Shown one piece after another: positions 36,902 through 42,916 of a DNA stretch of 42,916 nt. Location: NCBI GenBank assembly GCA_013287845.1, contig JABDDA010000007.1, positions 1 through 42,916 of the forward strand, in the 5' to 3' direction. Within the stretch, counting starts at the first letter, position 1. The number at the start of each line of letters is the position of its first letter. The translations under genes and the position numbers were made by a program. The notes beneath the pieces are model-generated. The model did not search any database. It was given only the letters and a program-made list of their open reading frames with translations, and was not told where the DNA came from. Origin of the DNA: Gammaproteobacteria bacterium. GTDB lineage: Bacteria > Pseudomonadota > Gammaproteobacteria > DSM-16500.

Positions 36902-37927
36902 ATGGATACAAACTTAGAATTAAACGAATTTCTCTCGCAAAAAAAAATCGCTGGAAAAAAAGAATTAATTCAAACCATGCGCTTTTTAAGTCAAGAACAC
37001 TTGACTGAATTTTCTGAAGAGAAAATAGCAAGCTGGCCTGATGAAATATTTCTTGAACCTCGTTTGTTTTCTTTGTTAATGCAAGAAAATAATCACCATT
37101 CACCTACCCAATTATTATTGGATCGCTTTCCAGAGTTGCGCAGCAACAATCAACAAATTGTTTTATCTTCTAGAACAGAAATCGACATTGTAAAATTTCC
37201 AGATCAAATCGTATCTGATTTTTTAAAAGAACAAATTGGAAATTCTGGAATCATCACCTACCCCAAATCTCAACCCTATTTAAATAATTTATCTACTGCA
37301 TTAAAAATTATTCATGACTGCAATATTAAGTTCTACACACAGCTCATTGACTGTGTTAAATCAGTTGTTTTATTTGAACATCCCCACGCGAATTCACTTG
37401 CTGCTTTAGGATTACACGGCATGATTTTTTTAAACGTACGATGGCCTACAAGTATTTTATTTTTTATCGATGCATTTGCTCATCAAGGAGGGCACGTTAT
37501 TCTGAATGAAGCAACACTCAATCGAGAAGATTTTTTTATTATTGATCCAGATACATTACTTGGCACTGTGGTAAATCAACAAAATGATCGTCGCTCTGTT
37601 TATGAAGCGCTGCACGGGTTATATACAGAATATCAAGTCATTGAAAATCTTTTATTAGCAGAAGAAAAAAGTTTATTACCTGAAAATGAAAGAGCTGAAT
37701 TGATTGGACGACTTGCTTATATTAACAAACGATTCCAAAAAGATATTTTAAAAATAGATTCAGAAAAAAATAATATTTTTTCTGAAGAAGGACTAACACT
37801 ATTTAACATCTTCAAAAAATTGTGCGATCAATTAATTAATCAAAAACCTGAATTAGCTAAAGTAGATTTATCAGGTCAGTTAAACGAATTCGATGTCACA
37901 GAATTTATGAAAAAAAATACTTTTTAA
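36902..37927 (+). CDS. Unknown 341-aa protein with HQxxH motif, resembling HExxH peptide-modification proteins
   Basis: There is no confident family match. The striking part is FIDAFAHQGGHVILNEATL (188-206), where H194-Q-G-G-H198 sits at the end of a hydrophobic helix. About 30 residues later comes RRSVYEALHGLYTEYQVI (230-247). In HExxH-type peptide-modification proteins of RiPP clusters, a zinc- or iron-type HExxH is followed by an R-x-x-x-x-x-L-H/Q-G-x-Y block in the same order. Here Glu is replaced by Gln, so metal chemistry may be altered. The N-terminal half is helical with no signal peptide. It starts 12 bp after the MATE gene with AAGGA upstream. The family link is from memory of motifs and uncertain. 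Confidence 0.55.
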   Translation: MDTNLELNEFLSQKKIAGKKELIQTMRFLSQEHLTEFSEEKIASWPDEIFLEPRLFSLLMQENNHHSPTQLLLDRFPELRSNNQQIVLSSRTEIDIVKFPDQIVSDFLKEQIGNSGIITYPKSQPYLNNLSTALKIIHDCNIKFYTQLIDCVKSVVLFEHPHANSLAALGLHGMIFLNVRWPTSILFFIDAFAHQGGHVILNEATLNREDFFIIDPDTLLGTVVNQQNDRRSVYEALHGLYTEYQVIENLLLAEEKSLLPENERAELIGRLAYINKRFQKDILKIDSEKNNIFSEEGLTLFNIFKKLCDQLINQKPELAKVDLSGQLNEFDVTEFMKKNTF

Positions 37928-37937
37928 GGAGGATCCA

Positions 37938-38741
37938 ATGAATATCAATTTCTCTAATAAACCTGTCATTGCTTGCGTTCATTTATTACCTACGCCTGGA
38001 ACACATTTATACGATGGAGACATCGATAAAATTTATATGACTGCTATTTCTGATGCAAAAATTTTTTTAAAATATAAAGTCGATGCATTAATTATAGAAA
38101 ATTTTCGTGATAGGCCTTTTTATCCCGCAGAAGTGCCTGTTGAAACCACCGCAATGATTGCAGGTGTTGCGAGAGAAATTGTAAACATAGCAGATATTCC
38201 CGTAGGCATTGCTGTTTTACGAAATGATGCCGCTGCTGCTTTAGCAATTGCCACCGCCGTCAAAGCAAATTTTATTCGTATTAATGTTCATGTGGGTGCT
38301 GTACTCGCTGAACAAGGAATCGTTTATGGAAATAGTCATCACACGCTTAGATTACGCGCCAATCTTAAATCCAATGTTGCTATTTTTTCTGATGTTGCAG
38401 TGAAACATTCTAATCCATTCGTCTATAAAAATATTTCTCAAGAAGTGAGAGATGCATCCGATCATTCAGAAGCGATTATTGTATCTGGAGAAAAAACAGG
38501 AATTGAAACAGATCCCCAAAATTTATTAGACGCTAAAAAAGCAACGCGTAAACCTGTATTAATTGGCAGTGGTGTCACGCCTGATAACATCCACAATGTT
38601 TTTGAAGCTGCAGATGGTTTTATCGTAGGCAGTTATTTTAAAAAAGAAGGTATTGGAAAAGCATTAGTGGAAGAAACACGAGTGAAAGTTTTTATGGAAA
38701 AAATTCATTCGTTACGTAATTCACTCGTGACCACTGGTTAA
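37938..38741 (+). CDS. BtpA/SgcQ family protein
   Basis: A 267-aa TIM-barrel protein of the BtpA/SgcQ family (COG0434 type). Family segments visible are VIACVHLLPTPGTHLYDG near the start, ALIIENFRDRPFYP, VGIAVLRNDAAAALAIA, FIRINVHVGA, AIIVSGEKTG, and the phosphate-site-like VLIGSGVTPDNI and FIVGSYFKKEG. BtpA was named for photosystem I biogenesis in cyanobacteria, but most members lie in non-photosynthetic bacteria with unknown activity, possibly on a phosphorylated sugar or nucleoside. GGAGG precedes the ATG, 10 bp after the HQxxH gene. The end overlaps the M20 peptidase gene by 21 bp. Confidence 0.85.
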   Translation: MNINFSNKPVIACVHLLPTPGTHLYDGDIDKIYMTAISDAKIFLKYKVDALIIENFRDRPFYPAEVPVETTAMIAGVAREIVNIADIPVGIAVLRNDAAAALAIATAVKANFIRINVHVGAVLAEQGIVYGNSHHTLRLRANLKSNVAIFSDVAVKHSNPFVYKNISQEVRDASDHSEAIIVSGEKTGIETDPQNLLDAKKATRKPVLIGSGVTPDNIHNVFEAADGFIVGSYFKKEGIGKALVEETRVKVFMEKIHSLRNSLVTTG

Positions 38742-39878
38742 TAATTTTTTAAAAATTTCGGAAGCAGCATTGACTTCCTCAAGATCAACTTGTTCATCTG
38801 CTTTATGTGAATATTTTGGATCACCTGGACCAAACACTAAACTTGCTTTAGAAATTTTTGAAAGCACGCCTGCTTCGCTACCATAAGAAAATGCTTCAGG
38901 ATCGCATTGACCTGTTGTTTGTTTTATCCAAGAAAAAAATTCTTTTACGGTAAGATCATCGACTGAACATGTATTAGCAGGAGAAACAAAATGAGGAAAA
39001 TTTATTTCAAACGAATGTTCTCCCATATGTTCTTGTAAAAAAATAGTTAACTCAGTTAAAAAATCAGTTTCTGTCATTTCAGGTGAAAATCGCGCATCAA
39101 ACCACAGTGTTGTTTCTGCAGGCGTAAGATTCATATCCCCATCCCCAATAATTTTTGTCGGTGTAATATTCGCCGCGCTCAAAAGAGGATTATAATTTTT
39201 TATTTTTAACAATTGATTAAAATGATTAATACACTCTAATAATTTTCCTGCAGCAAAAAGAGAATTTTTAGATTTAGGATAAGCTGCGTGTCCAATATCG
39301 CCATTCATACGAATCGTTGATCTAATAATTCCTTTTTGCATAATAATCGGAATGAGTTGAGTCGGCTCACCGGTAATAGCTAAATCAATTTGTTTAGGAG
39401 AAAAAAATTCTGTTAATTTTTTTGCACCTTTTAATTCGTGTTCTTCATCAATACTTGCAACAAAATAACATTCACGTCGATAAGCAGAATGCGCAACGGC
39501 TAATAATGCATTCATCATTGCAGCTAACGAACCTTTTGCATCTGCACTACCTCGACCGATTAATCGTGTTCCTTCAATGCGAGGAGTCAATTCTTTATCT
39601 GCATCAAAAGATGCAGGATACGTATCCATATGCGCACTCAATAAAATAATTTTATCATCTGCTTTTTCACCACGCGCGAGGGAACCAATCACATTACATC
39701 GCCCTAGTTCCACTTCTTGCGTCACAACACGAATGCCCGCTGCTGTTAAAGTTGATTTAATAAATTCACCTAATTTTATTTCATTATCTGTCGATGCAGC
39801 ATGTTTAAGACGAGGATTAATACTGGGAATCGCAACAAGTTGACTGAGTAGCTGTGATAAATGTGATAAATTTTTCAT
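38721..39878 (-). CDS. M20 family metallopeptidase (ArgE/DapE-like deacylase)
   Basis: A 385-aa di-zinc amidohydrolase of the ArgE/DapE/carboxypeptidase G2 group. The metal ligands are in LLSAHMDTYPA (H83, D85), LIGRGSADAKG, the general-base pair in SIDEEHELKGA, ITGEPT, and the final His of KYSHKADEQV. A dimerisation domain lies between, with GDIGHAAYP. The substrate could be N-acetylornithine, succinyl-diaminopimelate or a small peptide; motifs do not settle it. In context it could also process a peptide product. It is convergent with the BtpA gene. A copy of the CGTAGACAATACGG motif lies 68 bp upstream. Confidence 0.88.
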   Translation of the reverse strand: MKNLSHLSQLLSQLVAIPSINPRLKHAASTDNEIKLGEFIKSTLTAAGIRVVTQEVELGRCNVIGSLARGEKADDKIILLSAHMDTYPASFDADKELTPRIEGTRLIGRGSADAKGSLAAMMNALLAVAHSAYRRECYFVASIDEEHELKGAKKLTEFFSPKQIDLAITGEPTQLIPIIMQKGIIRSTIRMNGDIGHAAYPKSKNSLFAAGKLLECINHFNQLLKIKNYNPLLSAANITPTKIIGDGDMNLTPAETTLWFDARFSPEMTETDFLTELTIFLQEHMGEHSFEINFPHFVSPANTCSVDDLTVKEFFSWIKQTTGQCDPEAFSYGSEAGVLSKISKASLVFGPGDPKYSHKADEQVDLEEVNAASEIFKKLLTSGHE

Positions 39879-39945
39879 AGTGTCACTCCTAATTTATCTG
39901 CAACGCTTTGTAAATTTACAACTTCTCCGACTAGAAATACACCCT

Positions 39946-39964
39946 CGTAGACAATACGGATACA
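39946..39964. promoter_or_regulatory. CGTAGACAATACGG dyad, copy 2
   Basis: CGTAGACAATACGGATACA is identical over 19 bases to 34592-34610. It lies between the divergent M20 peptidase gene and the 25-aa peptide gene, 14 bp before the peptide's predicted -35, so it could serve either. Confidence 0.5.
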
Positions 39965-39977
39965 TTAGAAATGTTAT

Positions 39978-40006
39978 TTGAGAATAATACGCTTGTCATG
40001 TAATGA
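39978..40006 (+). promoter_or_regulatory. Predicted promoter of the 25-aa peptide gene
   Basis: TTGAGA, a 17-bp spacer and TAATGA lie 44 bp before the peptide ATG. The hexamers are a fair sigma-70 match with ideal spacing. Confidence 0.45.
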
Positions 40007-40050
40007 TACTTACGTGACACCCAATCAACAATCTTAATTAGGAGGTTTTT

Positions 40051-40128
40051 ATGAAAATCAATAAAGATTTATTGAAGCGTCTTAAAAAAGGTGGCGTATT
40101 AAATGGCTGTCAAGATCAATGTGATTAA
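40051..40128 (+). CDS. 25-residue basic peptide with GG and a C-terminal Cys pair
   Basis: A tiny frame with an excellent ribosome site, AGGAGG, 5 nt before ATG. The N-terminal part is a basic amphipathic helix (INKDLLKRLKK). A Gly-Gly pair follows and the C-terminus is GCQDQCD, with two Cys three residues apart. It has its own promoter and a strong terminator 18 bp after the stop, so it is a discrete transcription unit. The layout recalls a leader-GG-core peptide (bacteriocin, signal peptide or RiPP precursor). No homologue is recognised. It could also be a regulatory leader peptide, though no gene directly follows without the terminator. Confidence 0.55.
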   Translation: MKINKDLLKRLKKGGVLNGCQDQCD

Positions 40129-40146
40129 TTGAGATTGGCACATTCT

Positions 40147-40224
40147 CTCACCTAAATTTGAATGATAAATACAAATCAAATGGGCTCTGTATTTATTCAG
40201 CTTGGATTTAGGTGAGTTTTTTTT
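40147..40224 (+). terminator. Long hairpin terminator after the 25-aa peptide gene
   Basis: The 11-bp outer arms CTCACCTAAAT (40147-40157) and ATTTAGGTGAG (40206-40216) pair perfectly. A second stem, TAAATACA/TGTATTTA, lies inside. Eight T follow directly. The 70-nt fold is longer than a usual terminator and could remain as a stable small RNA. Confidence 0.85.
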
Positions 40225-40258
40225 GAATATCTAAAAAATCTATAATGGGGTGGCTCAC

Positions 40259-41818
40259 ATGTTGAATATTCCTATTGCTTCAGAAGAAAAAGAAATTTTA
40301 CCAATTAACATCGGACAAAAAAATAAATCTCATACTCCCGGTATTGGATTTTTACTCGCGGGAGTAGCATTACCTACAACGCTAGGATTAATCATGTTGT
40401 TACAAGGTCGCTGCAATAATAACGGAAATTTCAGCGAATTATTATGTGAAGCACCTCCTTTCGGTAAAGATGCGCAAAATATTGTATCTATTGCTGCTGG
40501 AGGTAGCTTATTATTCGAAGCATTTGCAAATTTTATTAAATATATTATCGGTGCTGCGGGTTCTTATAAAAATAAATCATCCGCATTTACTGAAAGTTTA
40601 TTATTAGAGAGCGAAGCACCTGACGACATCGCACTCAAACCTGTTTCATCATATCGACTTCCATTCTCACTCATTTACCCCTATTTATTAGGCATTATTG
40701 ATAATATTGTTTTTACATTAGGATCTGTATTTCCAATCAGTCGCGATGCGATGAATTCGTTGCATACAAAATTAGAAGACAGTCATTTAATTCCTAAAAA
40801 ATTAACTGTCAGCAATTTACAAAATACAAATAATATTTTAAATAAAACATTTATAGGAGTGCTTTTTGCAAATGCTTTCGCACAAGTATCAGGTTTATCT
40901 TATTACACTAAATTAGTCACACTCGTAGGATTAGTCTCTTATGTTTTTTTTCGGCAACTCACTTCGATTGAAAGCGCTCGCTTAATTCGTCAACAACTCG
41001 AACTTAAAAAAACATTACATGATCTAAAAACATTTGTTGTGGATCCATTAAAAACAAATTTAAGCGATGGAAAAAAAGATGGAGAATGGACACAATTTAC
41101 AAAAACATTAGATAAAGCGATTAAACCCCTTGGATTAGATAATCAATTTCTTACACTCGAGCAAACACATCAGCTATTACAAAACATGGATACTCATCTT
41201 GATGAAAAAATCAATAAGCAATCTTTTTCTGAGGATGAAAAAAATAGAATATTACATATAAAAAATAATTTAATTTTTAAATCATCTGCAGATGCAAAAA
41301 TGTCTTATACAAACAGCGCACGGTTTTTTCATGCTCACTTGCCAAAACAACCTGCTGCTGTGAGTCATTCTAATGCGGTAGGAATGGGATTAATTATTCT
41401 CAATTTATTTTTACCTCCTTTAATTGCAATGGGAACCGCATCATTAACAGCTGTTGTTGTTAGCAACGTTTTATTATCACTCGCAACTTTTATGCCACTC
41501 AATGGATTAACAGAATGGGAAAATGATTTATGGGGTTTTCAAAAATTAATTAGTGGTAATGGTGATGAAAAACCAAATTCATGTAATTCATTTTTAGCTT
41601 TTTTTGTAGTAAATTTACCAAAATTGCAAGGATTCAGTGGCGCAGCAGAAGGAGTAGGAATTTCTGTAGGTAATACTCAAATTGCTCTTGTGTGTGAAAG
41701 TATTAACATGGTATTAGCATTGGTACGCTCACTGATTACGTTGCCTTATGCAATCAAAGAAGCGTGCAGCCCAGCAGCCGAACAATCATCCATCGCACGA
41801 TTAGCAAGAGTGATGTAA
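40259..41818 (+). CDS. Unknown large membrane protein (about 519 aa)
   Basis: About eight or nine hydrophobic segments are visible. The N-terminal set includes IGFLLAGVALPTTLGLIMLL, IVSIAAGGSLLFEAFANFI, LIYPYLLGIIDNIVFTLG and LVTLVGLVSYVFF. A ~150-residue soluble helical region follows (QQLELKKTLHDLKTFV onward), then GMGLIILNLFLPPLIAMG and further C-terminal segments. The N-terminal 25 residues are polar. No transporter signature is recognised. ATG 40259 is preferred, with GGGGTGG upstream; GTG 40250 is in frame. A perfect TATAAT at 40241-40246 would give a nearly leaderless transcript. The gene precedes a HAD phosphatase by 19 bp. Confidence 0.75.
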   Translation: MLNIPIASEEKEILPINIGQKNKSHTPGIGFLLAGVALPTTLGLIMLLQGRCNNNGNFSELLCEAPPFGKDAQNIVSIAAGGSLLFEAFANFIKYIIGAAGSYKNKSSAFTESLLLESEAPDDIALKPVSSYRLPFSLIYPYLLGIIDNIVFTLGSVFPISRDAMNSLHTKLEDSHLIPKKLTVSNLQNTNNILNKTFIGVLFANAFAQVSGLSYYTKLVTLVGLVSYVFFRQLTSIESARLIRQQLELKKTLHDLKTFVVDPLKTNLSDGKKDGEWTQFTKTLDKAIKPLGLDNQFLTLEQTHQLLQNMDTHLDEKINKQSFSEDEKNRILHIKNNLIFKSSADAKMSYTNSARFFHAHLPKQPAAVSHSNAVGMGLIILNLFLPPLIAMGTASLTAVVVSNVLLSLATFMPLNGLTEWENDLWGFQKLISGNGDEKPNSCNSFLAFFVVNLPKLQGFSGAAEGVGISVGNTQIALVCESINMVLALVRSLITLPYAIKEACSPAAEQSSIARLARVM

Positions 41819-41837
41819 TTTTTCAAAGAGAGGAATC

Positions 41838-42584
41838 ATGATGATAAAAGCACTCATATTTGATTTAGATTATACATTGGTGGATGCTTCGCAAGGTATT
41901 TTTCTTTGTGTAAATTATGCAATGAAAAAAATGAATCATCCTGAATATGTTTATGAAAAAGTGGCGATTATTATTGGTATTCCTCTCTTAAAAATTTTTG
42001 CAGCACTGACAGGAGATGATGATCAGGAAAAAGCTCGCACATTTCAAAATTATTTTATAGAACATGCAAAAAAAGTATTGATAGATAATACACGCCTCTA
42101 TGACTCTGTCATTCCAATGTTAAAAAAAGCGAAACAGCAAGGATATAAGCGCGCTATCGTTACCTCTAAATACCGCTATGCATTGGATGATATTTTAGAT
42201 CGATTTAAATTAAGAGATTATTTTGATTTTCATATTGCCGGCAATGAAATTGAAAATCCTAAACCTGATCCTTCTAGTATTATCCGTGCACTTGCGCATT
42301 TAAAAGTACTTCCTGAAGAAACGGTTTATGTGGGCGATAGTGATATTGATGCGGAAGCTGCGCAACGTGCTAAAGTAAATTTTATTGCTGTGTTAACAGG
42401 ACAAACTCAGCAAGAAAAATTTTTTCCTTATCCCTATATTGCCATTTTACCTAATTTAAATAGATTGCTCGACATCGTATCATTAAAAAATGCGACACAA
42501 AATTTATTGATTCATTCAAAACCCAATGAAGAAAAAAAGAAGGCTCAAACAAATCATACAATAAAACTGCGCTCTGCTTTGTAA
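41838..42584 (+). CDS. HAD-superfamily hydrolase, phosphoglycolate phosphatase-like
   Basis: A 248-aa HAD phosphatase with a helical cap. Motif I is LIFDLDYTLVDAS (nucleophile and acid/base Asp). Motif II is AIVTSKYR and motif III is the Lys of NPKPDP. Motif IV is VYVGDSDIDAEAA. It is closest in form to Gph/PpaX-type enzymes acting on phosphoglycolate, pyrophosphate or other small phosphates. The C-terminus has a ~40-residue basic extension (HSKPNEEKKKAQTNH) beyond the usual fold. It is probably co-transcribed with the membrane protein gene and stops 6 bp before the convergent right-edge gene. Confidence 0.88.
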   Translation: MMIKALIFDLDYTLVDASQGIFLCVNYAMKKMNHPEYVYEKVAIIIGIPLLKIFAALTGDDDQEKARTFQNYFIEHAKKVLIDNTRLYDSVIPMLKKAKQQGYKRAIVTSKYRYALDDILDRFKLRDYFDFHIAGNEIENPKPDPSSIIRALAHLKVLPEETVYVGDSDIDAEAAQRAKVNFIAVLTGQTQQEKFFPYPYIAILPNLNRLLDIVSLKNATQNLLIHSKPNEEKKKAQTNHTIKLRSAL

Positions 42585-42590
42585 CGATAT

Positions 42591-42916
42591 TTATTTTTCT
42601 TTATCTTTGTCAGAATCTTTAAATGAAGATCGAAATGCACTGGGTTGCAGACGCGTTGATAAGGGTGTGGGGCTAAATGTTTGGGATTGGTTTTGTGAAG
42701 TGGTTTCGCCTGATGATGAAGGTTGAATTTTTACATCGGCAGAATGAAATTCTTGAATGATATCCATCCCTTCTAAAAGGGAATAGGTTGTATTTTGTTT
42801 TGTTTCGATATCTTTTTTTAATTCTGTTTCAATAAATTTTTTTGCGTCTTCTATTTTATTAAAGGGTGGATGTTGAATGGGGGAAGATTTTCCAGTGCCG
42901 AATTTTTTTGTGATCT
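42591..42916 (-). CDS. Unknown polar protein, N-terminus cut off by window edge
   Basis: The last 108 codons of a minus-strand gene, open to the window edge. The visible part is polar and helical to disordered: KIEDAKKFIETELKKDIETK, then SSGETTSQNQSQTF, and the C-terminus RLQPSAFRSSFKDSDKDKEK. No domain is recognised. Its final ~21 codons are duplicated in the chimeric pseudogene at 35094-35264. It is convergent with the HAD gene. Confidence 0.7.
   Translation of the reverse strand, partial: ITKKFGTGKSSPIQHPPFNKIEDAKKFIETELKKDIETKQNTTYSLLEGMDIIQEFHSADVKIQPSSSGETTSQNQSQTFSPTPLSTRLQPSAFRSSFKDSDKDKEK

Noticed and set aside
36747-37103. Minus-strand frame across the MATE / HQxxH gene junction
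   Set aside because: It is antisense to the end of one gene and the start of the next, both with good ribosome sites.

Overview
The window is a stretch of AT-rich gammaproteobacterial chromosome that looks like Legionellales (the Coxiella, Legionella, Rickettsiella or Berkiella side). Four things suggest this: the housekeeping genes and their order (amgK-murU opposite lptD-surA-pdxA, coaD next to a YfhL-type ferredoxin, waaA divergent from rpe), the low-GC codon use, several families of palindromic interspersed repeats, and promoters carrying PmrA-like tandem TTAA boxes, a hallmark of Dot/Icm-encoding Legionellales. No rRNA, tRNA, CRISPR array or complete insertion sequence was seen. The species assignment is inference.

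Layout. 1-2.0 kb: a cut-off repeat/coiled-coil protein, two palindromic repeats and a small unknown gene. 2.0-15.2 kb: housekeeping core (comM, cfa, murU, amgK, lptD, surA, pdxA, a tolC-like gene, ferredoxin, coaD, NAD-malic enzyme). 15.2-21.4 kb: accessory block with an APH-fold protein, a VapBC-like and a MazEF-like toxin-antitoxin pair, an aldo/keto reductase, an atypical SDR, a frameshifted polysaccharide deacetylase beside a 58-bp tandem duplication, and tag. 21.4-30.4 kb: an unusual island of minus-strand genes of unknown function. Four of them are paralogues (24723-25448, 25475-26128, 27460-28215, 28291-29064). A 783-aa protein and a 34-residue mini-protein share the same kind of Ala-rich, Lys-Lys-ended C-terminus. 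A type 4 uracil-DNA glycosylase, a DUF4143 ATPase and two membrane proteins are interspersed. 30.4-34.6 kb: waaA, rpe, a VOC protein, a PAS-LuxR regulator and a methyltransferase. 34.6-42.9 kb: a second accessory block with a MATE transporter, a protein with an HQxxH metal-site-like motif, a BtpA/SgcQ protein, an M20 peptidase, a 25-residue Cys-ended peptide with its own promoter and terminator, a large membrane protein, a HAD phosphatase and a cut-off small protein.

Two possible systems stand out. First, promoters ahead of at least three island genes or operons, and ahead of the gene at the left edge, share one architecture: CTTAAG-N5-(A/G/T)TTAAG-N10-TA(A/G)(A/G)AT. It fits a response regulator of the PmrA type binding over the -35 region. 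With the shared C-terminal tails, this makes the island a candidate co-regulated effector or surface-protein family. Second, the MATE / HQxxH / BtpA operon near a tiny GG- and Cys-containing peptide gene could be a small peptide-modification and export locus. That idea rests on motif resemblance only.

Housekeeping genes probably act together in envelope construction: AmgK and MurU recycle N-acetylmuramate to UDP-MurNAc, LptD and SurA build the LPS export pore, and WaaA adds Kdo to lipid A. Genes are tightly packed, with several convergent 3' overlaps (cfa/murU by 122 bp; tolC-like/ferredoxin; VOC/LuxR; BtpA/M20).
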